Below the pieces are notes generated by a model. The model was not told the DNA's origin. It made no database searches and worked only from the letters and a program-made list of their open reading frames with translations. DNA of 64,000 nucleotides from Clostridium sp. M62/1 (GTDB lineage Bacteria > Bacillota > Clostridia > Lachnospirales > Lachnospiraceae). A program made the translations under genes and the position numbers. The stretch is from assembly GCF_020736365.1 (NCBI RefSeq), contig NZ_CP085988.1, positions 1,060,001 through 1,124,000 of the forward strand, in the 5' to 3' direction. The stretch's first letter is position 1. Every line of letters starts with the position of its first letter. Shown in pieces: positions 10,301 to 16,865 of the stretch.

Positions 10301-10955
10301 AGGAGAAGTACTCGTATCATTTCTGGCCGGAATGCTGATGGGGATTGATAATGCATTTGCAATACCTACGGATGTATCTGATGAAATATTCAGTGAGCAT
10401 GCAGACGCCTACAACCTGGGAAAGATTCTGGGCCGCTCAGGTATAATAGCGGTATTGTCAATCATGGCAGGAATGTTTGTGGGAGGAGTAGGAGCCGCGG
10501 CAGGAGCAACGATTGTCATAGGAGGAGCGGCAGTTCTTGTCACAACATCAGCAATTGCAATAACCTGGAATGCATTGACACAGGGTCATTTAACACTCGC
10601 AGTTTCAAATGAGGGAAGCAGCAGTGGAAAAGGGAATACAAGCGATGAAGGTAAGGGGAATTCTGATTCTAAAAAGAATAAAATACCTGATAATGATTCA
10701 ACGACAGGACACATTTTTAGAGATGCAGAAGGTCATATTCCAGATACTCCAGAAAATAGAGCATTATTAGAAGATGTCGCGAATGATCCTGCCAATTTCC
10801 GTGGAACTGATAAGTATGGGAATGAATGGTATACAAAGATTCAGAGCGATGGGAGTCAAGTATGGGTAGAATCAAGAAATGGAAATATTTTTGAAGGTGG
10901 AGTTAATAATACACCGAAACCGTGGAATCCAGAAACAGGCCTGAAAAAGCCATGA
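1353..10955 (+). CDS. Giant WapA/Rhs-type YD-repeat surface protein with C-terminal toxin domain
   Basis: This is the main body of a contact-dependent polymorphic toxin. The first possible start in frame is a TTG at 1353 with no ribosome-binding site, and the frame is open from 1110, so translation almost certainly belongs to the ATG at 409. Domains (residues from 1353): a WapA/DNRLRE-like module (~230-440, with VTWNSMP); a LysM-like repeat (~577-630, LLYEVQQHDLVNRIARHYGV); a DUF6531-type Rhs entry (~665-710, PVNLNTGNFY); about 70 YD repeats (~925-2515, pattern YTYDxxGNL); Asn/Gly/Lys linkers (~2530-2700); and the Rhs core (~2765-2880) ending NPLNYIDPSG. The variable tip follows: two hydrophobic helices (~3026-3070), then a ~75-residue domain with TPENRALLEDVANDP, GTDKYGNEWY and VWVESRNG. 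That resembles nuclease toxins at the tips of CdiA/Rhs proteins, but the exact family is uncertain. The last 800 bp are clearly more AT-rich than the core. Confidence 0.9.
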   Translation: MVRFDGSVRTYRTGDGEYTTVIGGYSGLYEREDGTVEEVDDTLIPLKEKREKEEPGEDEPQKASSSNAMPLRSISASSYLANAGGETDIQIPERITSARGIRIESGEDSMELIPSGGSFKRSLCEGNAIRFTDVYENIDYQYTVVGNTVKEDIILLEPSEKYEFTYQLKIPGLQAAKEDGRIVIYRDRKEEPVFLLDAPLMIDDDGETSSDLTMKLSGKKDRVTVTVKADEDWLEDEDRAYPVRIDPSPLVPSNELIMCTVSEGHPSSHYDWGSPSYVGYVDDSMKNCRVYIAVNMFDDANMQDILNSATNCLQATLEIHQQTDNSKGTSVFELGFPVVGWDANRVTWNSMPAVNPAPERHIFAGSAGENQTLSFDFTEVMNAWIAKTEPQGGFMLKAQVEAGETTDPAYRMAAETFANTYNSAQGPKITVVWEGNLEEEAMDLEKTTIDVTPSIVSTEIGGYSVSGVLTNGKTQEGAKISWQLMEEASEEEKDSGETEGAEEFIYPDFQKADLESDYDASLVSNWQAESGWTLDDLETDTIYYVSGTAEGYPLNEDGTADTEGEKITFTPEDSDTFLLYEVQQHDLVNRIARHYGVNPNTIARDNHLYKNQLAEADTILFIRGPKTAEPYSWQDNLTPLEEKLLENLLAGANVNCELGLEPVNLNTGNFYMTQEDFGIPELNGSFGITRSYNSSLPDYHNEFGYGWSSGLGDHLSILPDGTILYKRSDGKGIPFTKNGDTYEAPEGYAQTLTPLDSIEIDTATASDAEESGRNESGETGKDAKTDRPATETRVVTTEELLKEAEQRKLASGRSFAENLVTGLPRASSSDARKQSGEPDSEKEEKESAIAPPACAGWKVTDTDGSTFVFDAQGFLQYHEDRQGRRTTFVYSDDYDLLQIKSPTGKILDITMDEKGRITEAGLPDGTQVSYEYDEDGNLVQYTNQAGDTRRYEYDDSHRMTAWYDENGTCVTANVYDGEGRVTKQTDGNGNTAVLTYADGCTTVTDNNGNITEYCYDSQYRTTRIVYPDGSELRYTYDENGYRSSETDELGNTTAYTYDRNGNLLTETRADGSRASFTYNEANQLLTATDYEGGTTAYTYDERGNLLTATDPEGNTVSLTYDGQSRLISMTDANGGTVTLQYDGAAVTSITDGEGHTAHFTYDAMNRLLTQTDGSGRTEKWTYNKNGWNLTETAGDGGTTVYEYSPAGEVLSITDPMGTETAFTYDPMHNILSGTDAKGNTLTYAYDGNYNRISETDALGRTTVYAYDGRNRLISVTDAKGQKISYILDAKGNQIAASDRRGNTVHTEYDSILGLPVLVTDAMGYESRYEYDRNGRLLRQTNPDGTTQAYEYDKNGRVIRMTAPNGLVTELGYDGNGNIVRLSDDETRVYTFTYNHNNQLTKARDPLGGETACVYDGAGNLLTFTDANGHSTRYRYDGASRLQEVIDALDGVTATDYDLNGRIVKSTDANGHSDEFYYSEIGEFLAQTDALGHVTAREYDPVGNVTKTTDALKGETRIVYDELNQPVALTDALDHEYQTAYDENGNLVRIQMPDGDTVTMEYDANNRIITSTDEAGVVTAYTYDEMGRVTKKKDNIGNTTLYGYDESGNLIWQSDTIGRTAFYEYDPFGRLVEQTDFGQTVTRYEYDALDRLTRVIQPDGTAYAYEYDPAGNLIKTTEPGEAVYIYAYDAINRVTSETNPLGAVTGYTYDAVGNLLSALDAEGAETSYAYDDTDRLTSVTNGRRNTELYEYDELSRLLSFTTPEGNKTEYRYDALGNVTKVKDPNGLITEYRYDVMGNLIEAISPKGAKTSYTYDKHDELTSETDPAGNTTVYEVDLNRLVTKLTQKNGGSYVYTYDPVHRLTGITTPLGLTRTFEYDPADNIIEDSDSLGRNSSYEYDVMHRMTKVRDPEGGITEFGYDIRGNQNAVTDALGYTWNYEYDLIDQLKASVDPEGKATEYAYNQVGRLISQTKPGERTTQYSYDPAYNLIGITDPKGYFYSYTYDKDDRLIGTKNPLGETTETVYDPGSRITDYTDRMGLSEHYAYDPHGNLLTFTGTSGLNTRFSYDILDNLTEVTLPSGLKTRYTYDEMGNVTAVEDTMGRVTGYTYDLEGNRTSLTNAEGRTEKWSYDAGGRLTSYTTNSGDTIRYDYNKLNNLVEKSYENAEDTVIVGKNGEPAAGQDEEAEKGVLYGYDALGQRVSMMDLTGESTYQYDGLGRITQVTNGSGQTVSYTYDGSDQLESITYPDGTSVHYRYDKNDNLTEVIGRDGESTTYEYDAINRITQIHRPNGISTYNTYNARDQIVTMKNTCDDCGWVVSQYDYTYDDRGFIIGEDAIESLYGYAWDDKHDGKHENGRHDDKYPHGGQHRNKHDKDGKDNYQIVETNRTFEYDEDGKLLKSTEKEENQGTYTYEYTYDDMGNRLSYTKKRNGTVQESAEYTYNLSNQPVHAKLYDGKKHTEMEYGYDADGNLVSENGTKGTDKVELSYYYTVENRLKAVYEKDNLLAAMAYDGDGNRTFQLSYNLHTDDDFKGNSGNGNGNNKDNTGSGNKGNNGKESGKEKTSISPEDALLSYQALTLSLEELLRPQEESKATASDAEEKRTENALLPETETREEADQIISLFKKKNENGNNGNNGDGGNGNHYGWDAASPSDAEEKPDQGNNGNGNGNKDKDKGNNGNKDKDKGNNGNGNTNNTGGSENQSGILMPEKPVSAIEQGLIDLIKTEGHQKNYELVEYVSDVNREYAEVLMEVNIDGEPDTAYAYGNERLTVERFTGWTGYYTYDPRGSVSGVTDADGGLWASYRYNATGKMTFGEPEYNNIYGYNAESYNPMLELQYLRARYYDVERGNFLTEDTYLGDISDPLTLNRYNYVKSNPLNYIDPSGFVSEYLTGPSYDPDDSWKANNYPLSQTGSERTEFPVPVVSGTEAVRELWGSVSKGVDHFLRELDQAIDIGTKYLKQIGKWMEEAVGASVVDVCGKVVEIGEEIGEVLVSFLAGMLMGIDNAFAIPTDVSDEIFSEHADAYNLGKILGRSGIIAVLSIMAGMFVGGVGAAAGATIVIGGAAVLVTTSAIAITWNALTQGHLTLAVSNEGSSSGKGNTSDEGKGNSDSKKNKIPDNDSTTGHIFRDAEGHIPDTPENRALLEDVANDPANFRGTDKYGNEWYTKIQSDGSQVWVESRNGNIFEGGVNNTPKPWNPETGLKKP

Positions 10956-10967
10956 TAAGGAGAAAAT

Positions 10968-11327
10968 ATGAGAGTTATGCAATCGTTTTTAATGTTTTTC
11001 TATATTTTGGATCAGTGTTATGAGCAGTGTCCAGAAAATGACTTAGGAGGTTTTTTAGGGTCAATATCTCCTGAACTGTGGGAGGATGGTAAACCAATGG
11101 ATAAAGCTGTGTATAATGATTGGAAAGATCGAAATGATGTAGCACTTCTTAATAATCAAAACATTATAAGCGCAACACTTGATTTTTTACAATTTTACCA
11201 GACAAAATTTGGCTTTGATTTTTCAAAAACCCAAAGTATCCTTGAGAACACTGGGGAGAGTGAGATGCTTGAAAAAGCAGCAACTAAAACCGATTTGATG
11301 TATAAAAAGCATAATTATCATGATTAG
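10968..11327 (+). CDS. Candidate immunity protein for the adjacent Rhs toxin tip
   Basis: This 119-residue acidic, cytosolic-looking protein starts 12 bases after the toxin stop, with AAGGAGA just upstream of ATG 10968. It has no signal peptide or membrane segment. Recognisable stretches are DLGGFLGSISPELWEDGKPMD and a C-terminal EKAATKTDLMYKKHNYHD. A small AT-rich gene immediately behind an Rhs C-terminal tip is the standard place for a cognate immunity gene; that role is inferred from position. The same C-terminus reappears as a fragment at 17445-17501, which shows the family was present at least twice here. Confidence 0.75.
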   Translation: MRVMQSFLMFFYILDQCYEQCPENDLGGFLGSISPELWEDGKPMDKAVYNDWKDRNDVALLNNQNIISATLDFLQFYQTKFGFDFSKTQSILENTGESEMLEKAATKTDLMYKKHNYHD

Positions 11328-11329
11328 TA

Positions 11330-11897
11330 TTTATTCGCCCGGCTTTGCCGGGCGACGCCCCACGGGCGGGTGGCATCAAGCCACCCGGCCTTTAACCAGC
11401 ACACATTTCTACCCTATTAAACTCACTTTTGGGTTGAAAACTCTCTTTTTCAAATCGGGCTAATAAGCCGAATCCTGCGGCAGACGGTACAACCCTTCCG
11501 AGTAACGCTTGAAAATTAACACACAGATGGTCATGGCGCGTCACGGGGGTAAGAAAAAGTAGTTCTTCGTGTGGTAATCAGAAAGGCCGCTGTTTTAGCC
11601 GAAAACGTGTTTTCATTCAGAAATCTCGTATGCTGACTGTAAATCTGTTGATTTTATGGTGCTTTTTGGAGTAGGGCGGCGGAATACGGATTTTCTCAAA
11701 TACCGAGTGCCGTCAGGCTAGCTAAAAGAGAAGTTACAAATGGCTGAAAATGCCTTAAAAACTTTTCCTTAGAGGCAGGAATAGGGGGAGAGGTTTCATA
11801 GAAATCTGGCTGTCGGGTTTAGTGTTTGTACTAATCCCGGCGGCCTTTTTCTTTCTATAAGCCAATCACAATTCATACACATTTTGCATTACACTTC
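11330..11897 (+). repeat. Inter-cassette conserved non-coding block, copy 1
   Basis: No gene is visible in this ~565-bp block between the first immunity gene and the orphan rhs cassette. It begins with GC-rich hairpins (CGCCCGGCTTTGCCGGGCG at 11337-11355, then GGGTGGCATCAAGCCACCC), continues with ~450 bp that are closely repeated at 13700-14243, and ends in a terminator-like hairpin at 11818-11845 followed by TTTTTCTTTCT. About 50 bp later it runs into rhs coding sequence (AACATTGACGGCGAGCC). Conservation of unrelated-looking non-coding DNA after every immunity gene suggests either a recombination arm for cassette exchange or a structured RNA. Confidence 0.75.
11818..11852 (+). terminator. 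Terminator-like hairpin in inter-cassette block 1
   Basis: GGCTGTCGGG pairs with CCCGGCGGCC across an inner TAGT/ACTA pair, followed by TTTTTCTTT. Copy 2 (14151-14195) has GGCTG/CAGCC where copy 1 has GGCTG/CGGCC, so pairing is kept while the sequence varies. Confidence 0.55.
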
Positions 11898-13274
11898 ATC
11901 AACATTGACGGCGAGCCGGATACGGCATATGCTTATGGAAACGAGAGGCTGACCGTGGAGCGGTTTACCGGCTGGACGGGATACTACACCTACGATCCGA
12001 GGGGAAGCGTAAGCGGAGTGGCGGACGCAGACGGAGGCCTGTGGGCGTCCTACCGGTATAATGCCACGGGAAAGATGACCTTTGGCGAGCCGGAGTACAA
12101 CCAGATCTACGGATACAATGCCGAGAGCTACAATCCGATGCTGGAGCTTCAGTACCTGAGAGCCAGATACTATGACGTGGAGAGGGGGAATTTCTTAACT
12201 GAAGATACTTACCTGGGAGATATCAGCGATCCGCTGACGCTGAACCGGTATAACTATGTAAAGAGTAATCCGTTAAACTATATCGATCCGAGCGGATTTG
12301 TGTCAGAGTATCTGACAGGCCCGTCGTATGATCCGGATGATTCGTGGAAAGCCAACAACTATCCGCTGTCACAGACAGGTTCAGAGAGAACCGAGTTTCC
12401 GGTGTCAGTGGTATCAGGAACAGAGGCGGTCAGAGAGCTTTGGGGAAGCGTATCAAAGGGCGTAGCCAATGCAGTAGACATGATCAGCGAAAATGTCAGC
12501 CATGCGGTAAAGAATAAAGTGAAAGACTTAATGGAAGCCGCTGTAAAAGCAAGCGTCATGATCGTGTGCAGTGATACGGTTCAGCTTTTACATGATGTGG
12601 GAAATGCCATATTCAGTTTCATAATAGGAACGGTTTACGGAGCATTGGAACCGGCCTCTGTGCTGCTTGACTTTCTGATCGACAGCGGAGGATATGACAG
12701 GGCAGCCTTTGAACTGGGAAGGATAGTAGGAAATGCGGCGGCAATTGCGGCGATTTTCGGAATGTTTTTCGCAGGAGGAGGAGCAATCAGCGGCGCTTTT
12801 ATGGGCGGAGCGATGGCATTGACACTGGGAGCAGCGGGAGCGGCGACGGTGGAAATAGCGGCAGGAGCAACTGTGATAGCGGCGAAAGGGAATTCCATAG
12901 CGGAAGCACTGAATAGCCTGATATCGGAAATGTCAGGAGCTTCGAACTCTGGAGGAAAAGGAACAGAGGAAGAGGGGGAGAAGGAGACTGAGATACATGC
13001 TGGAGATAAAACTCCAAAAGGGCGTGAATATACAAAACATGGTGCAGAAAGGGCGAATGAGAGAGGATTTGACTCTCAGAAGATTGATAGCATTATTGAT
13101 AACAATTATAAGCATCGTACAAAAGAAATTGATAAACTTACAGGAAAGGTGACTTGGAGATATCAAGATAAAAGAGGAAATACAGTAATTACAAACGAGT
13201 GGGGAGATAAAATAGTCACAGTTTATTCTCATCCTACCTCATTGAACGGCGGTAACTATATTCCTAAAAATTAA
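11897..13274 (+). CDS. Orphan Rhs C-terminal cassette with DUF4258-like toxin tip
   Basis: This is a displaced duplicate of the end of the giant rhs gene. From about 11899 to 12460 it is nearly identical in sequence to 9596-10150, including the Rhs core (YLRARYYDVERGNFLTEDTY) and NPLNYIDPSG, and then it diverges completely. A GTG at 11955 could serve as a start but has no ribosome-binding site, so it is probably silent until recombined onto the main gene. The new tip has hydrophobic helices (~residues 245-305 from 11955) and ends in TKHGAERANERGFDSQKID, TGKVTWRYQDKRGN and IVTVYSHP. The 'Y-T-x-H-A/G-x-x-R' opening matches the DUF4258 type of small toxin domain. Orphan rhs-CT cassettes of this kind are known from Rhs and CDI loci. 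Confidence 0.8.
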
Positions 13275-13289
13275 TATTGGGAGGTAACC

Positions 13290-13622
13290 ATGGACACAAA
13301 TTTTTTTAAAATGTTTCAGGAGGCTAAATCACATTTAGAGTTAGGAATGAGTAAAGATATTCAAGCTTTTTTTGAAGGGAGAAATGATATAAAAAATCAT
13401 ACAATAGAGATGAAAAATGAAGGAATAATATTCATTAATATAAAATTATATGATTTTTCTAGAAAATTAAGTAAAGAGTTGTTTTTAGAGTTTGTTGGTT
13501 TTGTCGGATATTCGAGATATAATTTATTTATTAATGAAAATGAAGAAAATATAGACAGATATTTATATTTAACTAAAAGTTCAAATATTAGTGGCGTAAA
13601 AATGGAAATAGTAATATCGTAA
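13290..13622 (+). CDS. Candidate immunity protein for the orphan DUF4258-like toxin
   Basis: This 110-residue protein is encoded 15 bases after the orphan toxin stop, with GGGAGGT ahead of ATG 13290. Its DNA is very AT-rich (long runs of AAT/ATA) compared with the conserved rhs DNA around it, as is usual for horizontally exchanged toxin-immunity tips. The protein is rich in Phe, Ile, Asn and Lys, has no signal peptide, and contains HTIEMKNEGIIFINIKLYDF. I do not recognise the family; immunity is inferred from position only. Confidence 0.65.
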   Translation: MDTNFFKMFQEAKSHLELGMSKDIQAFFEGRNDIKNHTIEMKNEGIIFINIKLYDFSRKLSKELFLEFVGFVGYSRYNLFINENEENIDRYLYLTKSSNISGVKMEIVIS

Positions 13623-13689
13623 ATATTTCTGATTAATTTTACGGATGATGTTTCTGGAAAATGGTGAGAGGAGACTGGTAGTTATTATC

Positions 13690-14243
13690 TGATATATCAC
13701 TTGACTTTGCCGGATGACGTCCCACGGTCGGGTGCCCGACCTTTCACTAGCATACATTTCGACCCATTGAAATTGCTTTTTGGACTGAAAACTCTCTTTT
13801 CAAATCGGGCCAATAAGCCGAATACTGAGACTGCCGACACACCTTTCCGAGTGATGCTTGAAAATCGGTACACGGATGGTCACGGCGCGTCACAGGGGTA
13901 AGAAAAAAGTAGTTCTTCGTATGGTAATCAGAAAGGCCTCTGCTTTAGCCAAGAACGTGTTTCCATTCAGAAATCTCGTATGCTGACTGCAAATCCATTG
14001 ATTTTACGGTGCATTTTTGGGGGGCAGGATGGCAGAATCCGGATTTTCTCAAATACAGGGTTCTGCCAGGCCACCTAAAAGAGAGGTTGAAAATGGCTTA
14101 AAAACTTTTCCTTAGAGACAGGAATAGGGGGAAAGGTTTCATGGAAGTCTGGCTGTCGGGTTTAATGCTTTCACTAATCCCGGCAGCCTTTTTCTTTCTA
14201 TAAGGCAATCACAATTCATGCGTATTTTACATTACACCTCACC
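13690..14243 (+). repeat. Inter-cassette conserved non-coding block, copy 2
   Basis: This is the second copy of the block described at 11330-11897. The two share CTCTTTTCAAATCGGGC, AAGTAGTTCTTCGT and CAGAAATCTCGTATGCTGACTG in the same order and spacing. It contains no credible gene. As in copy 1, it ends in a terminator-like hairpin (14151-14188, then TTTTTCTTTC), followed after about 50 bp by the rhs coding sequence AACATTGACGGCGAGCCGG. Confidence 0.75.
14151..14196 (+). terminator. Terminator-like hairpin in inter-cassette block 2
   Basis: GGCTGTCGGG pairs with CCCGGCAGCC, followed by TTTTTCTTTC. It is the counterpart of the hairpin at 11818 with pairing-preserving changes. Confidence 0.5.
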
Positions 14244-14262
14244 AACATTGACGGCGAGCCGG
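14243..14262 (+). pseudogene. First bases of a third rhs C-terminal cassette, cut by IS256-type element
   Basis: CAACATTGACGGCGAGCCGG is the sequence with which the rhs homology begins in the orphan cassette (11897). Here it is interrupted at 14262 by the left end of the IS256-family element. With the immunity-gene tail at 17445-17501 it brackets a destroyed third cassette. Confidence 0.7.
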
Positions 14263-15600
14263 GATTGTGTCAATAGTTTTTCGCAAAATTAAAATCTTGC
14301 CGTTTGGCAGCCGGCTATGATATCAGACAGCTGATCCTCTTCTGGATTGAAAAGATGATCCATATTCATGTAACGTCTGGCTCCCCAGCTTGTTGCTGCT
14401 ACATGACGCAGTCTGGCACATACGAGCATCAAGGCGCTCTGCCCGTCAGGAAAAGCGCCGATCGCTTTTGTACGGCGTTTAATCTCACGGTTGAGACGCT
14501 CAATCGCGTTATTGGTCCGGAGCCGGGTCCAATGCTGCGTAGGAAAATCCATATAGGTCAAGGTTTCCTCGATTCCGTCCTCCACCTTTTTGGCAGCTTT
14601 GGCAAGCTTCATAGACCGGAGTTTTTCCGATACCTGGAGCGCTTTTTCACGAGCAGCATCCTTGCTCTCCTGTGCATGGATCGCCTTGAGCATAAGCGCT
14701 ACTGTTTTCATCTTGTTACGGGGCGTAACAGAAAATATATTTCTGTAAAAATGAACTGTACAACGCTGATATCTGGCATCCGGAAAGACTTCTGGAATCG
14801 TTTCAAGCATGCCGAGGTTCTTGTCGCCAATGATCAATCGAACACCAGTAAGCCCGCGTTCCTTCAGCCATACGAAGAAAGAACGCCAGCTTTCACGATC
14901 TTCCTTCATCCCTTCAGCGGCACCAAGGATCTCCCGGCAGCCATCCTGGCTGACGCCAATGGCAACAAGAACAGAAACATTCTGGATTTCGCCGCCCCAG
15001 CTGCGTTTCAGGTAAACGCCATCTACGTAAACATAAGGATAGCTTCCAGAAAGCGGACGGGTACGCCAGGTTTCGATATGTTCATAAGCCTTTTTGTTCA
15101 GGTTACTGATGGTTCCAGGAGATACTTTTGTTCCCCATAAAGCCTCGGTGATATCCTCAACGCGGCGTACAGAAACACCGGCCAGATACATCTCAATCAG
15201 AGCTTCTTCCACGGAAGATTCTCTGCGGCGATATCTTTCAATAATGGCCGTCTCGAAAGGAATGCCCTTGAGTTTTGGAACTTTCAGCTCCACTTCGCCT
15301 GCAGCTGTATGGAGATTTCGTTTATAATGGCCGGAACGATATCCCTGGCGATCAGAAGAACGCTCATACTTTTCAGCGTTAACTAATTCGTCGGCTTCCT
15401 TATCAAGCAGGGCATTTAAAGTCTCTTCAACACTGCTGCGGACAAGATCCTTTAAATCGTGCTTTATTAAATCCTCATTTAGCTGTATAATCTTATCAGA
15501 CATGGTTTTATAGCCTCCTTTGATAGATTTGGTTGTGGTGACTTAATTTTACCAAACGGCTATAGACCATGTCTATTTTTATGAAATTAATTTTGCGAAA
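14263..15600 (-). mobile_element. IS256-family insertion sequence
   Basis: The element carries one transposase gene on the minus strand. The left end begins GATTGTGTCAATAGTTTTTCGC, a typical IS256-type tip. A 14-bp inverted repeat TTTCGCAAAATTAA (14279-14292) is matched by TTAATTTTGCGAAA at 15587-15600. The outer ~16 bp of the left end have no complement beyond 15600, so the right tip seems to be lost. No target-site duplication is visible. Confidence 0.75.
14289..15503 (-). CDS. IS256-family (mutator-type) transposase
   Basis: This 404-residue DDE transposase catalyses excision and insertion of the surrounding IS. The start is ATG 15503 on the minus strand, preceded by AAGGAGGC. Family landmarks are ERSSDRQGYRSGHYKRNL, the first catalytic Asp in VYVDGVYLK, the second in LIIGDKNLGML, the C/H region RCTVHFYRNIFS, and the catalytic Glu in NNAIERLNREIKRR. 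Length and layout match intact members of the family, with no stop or frameshift, so it may be active even though one IS end looks damaged. Confidence 0.92.
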   Translation of the reverse strand: MSDKIIQLNEDLIKHDLKDLVRSSVEETLNALLDKEADELVNAEKYERSSDRQGYRSGHYKRNLHTAAGEVELKVPKLKGIPFETAIIERYRRRESSVEEALIEMYLAGVSVRRVEDITEALWGTKVSPGTISNLNKKAYEHIETWRTRPLSGSYPYVYVDGVYLKRSWGGEIQNVSVLVAIGVSQDGCREILGAAEGMKEDRESWRSFFVWLKERGLTGVRLIIGDKNLGMLETIPEVFPDARYQRCTVHFYRNIFSVTPRNKMKTVALMLKAIHAQESKDAAREKALQVSEKLRSMKLAKAAKKVEDGIEETLTYMDFPTQHWTRLRTNNAIERLNREIKRRTKAIGAFPDGQSALMLVCARLRHVAATSWGARRYMNMDHLFNPEEDQLSDIIAGCQTARF

Positions 15601-15603
15601 TTA

Positions 15604-16183
15604 ATTATACGTCATCCAAAATAGAACCAAGAGAAGATGAAATTCCGCGTATTTATATAATTATTTCTGACCGCATATTCAGCTGTTCATATGGAATGGA
15701 GGCTGATGTAGTGACTTACCTCAAACAGTTCCATGAATATGAAAGAATATATTGGGATGCGGAAAAAAATGAATACGTTCCAAATGAGAAAATAGAAAAA
15801 TGGTGGGGAGTATCATGGAATGATATTGTATCCTCACTCCAAACTAATAACGCGAAACTAACAGAGATTGCCGACAAGATTATGCAGTCAGTGATAAGTG
15901 AAAAAACAATTGCCTATGAGAGAGAAAAAAGATATACCATTTATATAACGATCTTTTATGGTGTGGTTATTATTGGAGGGTTCTGGAATCGGAAAGAGGA
16001 TAGCTGGAATTAAGGTAGAATTTTTATCAGAGAATATGCACCTCTTTTATAGTTTAACCCATGGCATATTGCGATTTGTATTTATAGTAGTCGGGTTGTA
16101 TGTGTCTTTGCCCTATTATAATGAAAAAGGCTATGCCTTATGACGCATTTTTCAATATAAAGGTAGTAAAAACAAGAGAATAA
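15604..16183 (+). pseudogene. Decayed gene with an RDD-type membrane C-terminus
   Basis: The reading frame is open from the IS edge (about 15591) without a proper start, so the 5' end was lost at the insertion. Frame 3 (to 16013) gives MEADVVTYLKQFHEYERIYW, WWGVSWNDIVSSLQ and then a hydrophobic stretch. A switch to frame 1 near 15990 gives GSGIGKRIAGIKVEF, then a membrane helix ILRFVFIVVGLYVSLPYY. A second switch near 16139 gives YDAFFNIKVVKTRE and a stop at 16183. GKRxxGIKV plus the final YDxxxxxKVV are what RDD-family membrane proteins look like. Two frame changes and a missing start make this a pseudogene. The family call is from pattern memory only. Confidence 0.5.
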
Positions 16184-16207
16184 TATATTTAACGCAATAA
16201 TGCTGGA

Positions 16208-16524
16208 TGAGCCGATTTTACCATCCACGACAAGGAAACCGGCAACCCCCATGTTCATATCATGCTGACCGTCCGGCCCCTGAAAGAAAATGGCGCATGG
16301 GACGCAAAGTGCCGCAAGGCATACGACCTGGACGAGAACGGCCAGCGCCCAGCCAGATGGAGAAGCGCGCTATCCGCACTGACAAGGGAGAAGTCAACCG
16401 GCAGATCGTCTCCGACAACAAGCTGCGGGAGGACCTGAAAGCCGTTGAACGGCTCCGAAAGGCCGCCGACCAACTGGCCCGACAGGAACAGGACAAATCT
16501 CATGACCGGGGGCCGGAACTTTGA
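16208..16524 (+). pseudogene. MobA/MobL-type conjugative relaxase, internally deleted remnant
   Basis: Frame 2 from 16211 reads ADFTIHDKETGNPHVHIMLT then VRPLKENGAWDAKCRKAYDL and DENGQR, which is the metal-binding His segment (HVH) and following region of a MobA-family nickase. Near 16350 the sequence jumps to frame 1 and to the far C-terminal part of such proteins: QMEKRAIRTDKGEVNRQI, then a helical tail ending at 16524. Most of the protein, including the catalytic Tyr end, is missing. It is the fossil of a mobilisable or conjugative element that once sat in the third rhs cassette. Confidence 0.7.
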
Positions 16525-16574
16525 CCAATACAGAAAAACCGCCGTATAGGTTTCCCCATACGGCGGCGGACGGT

Positions 16575-16865
16575 TTATTTGCCGAACAAGTCGCTGTGTG
16601 ACCCGGTGCGGGACAGCGTCAGAACCAGCACATCATCCTCTATGCGGTAAATGAGCAGCCAGTCCGGGAGAATGTGACATTCCCGATGGCCCACCCAATC
16701 GCCGGACAGATCGTGATCGCGGTTCTTCTCCGGCAGCGGTTCGCCCATCGCCAGCAGCGCCACGACCTGCTCCAGCAATTCAATTTTCAGGCCTCGCCTG
16801 ATTGCCCGTTTGTAGTCCTTCTTAAAGCTGGTTGTGTACTTGACGGTATACTTCGTTTTCCTCAT
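16575..16865 (-). CDS. YafQ/RelE-type mRNA-interferase toxin
   Basis: This 96-residue basic protein is the toxin of a type II toxin-antitoxin pair. It shows YTTSFKKDYKRAIRRG, HDLSGDWVGHRECHILPDWLLIYR and a C-terminal LTRTGSHSDLFGK-like end (LSRTGSHSDLFGK). The HxLxGxW...RECHIxPDWLLIY block and the terminal H-S-D-LF are characteristic of YafQ, which cleaves mRNA on the ribosome. Its ATG (16865-16863) overlaps the antitoxin stop by a few bases, implying translational coupling. The frame is complete, so it is likely functional despite the decayed surroundings. Confidence 0.9.
   Translation of the reverse strand: MRKTKYTVKYTTSFKKDYKRAIRRGLKIELLEQVVALLAMGEPLPEKNRDHDLSGDWVGHRECHILPDWLLIYRIEDDVLVLTLSRTGSHSDLFGK

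Noticed and set aside
1353..10955. Insecticidal Tc toxin subunit
   Set aside because: The YD repeats could suggest TcC, but the signal peptide, DNRLRE/WapA-like module, LysM and downstream immunity gene fit a cell-surface WapA/Rhs toxin, and no TcA/TcB genes are present.
14304..15140. Plus-strand 278-codon frame opposite the IS256 transposase
   Set aside because: It is antisense to a clear DDE transposase and shows no protein family features.
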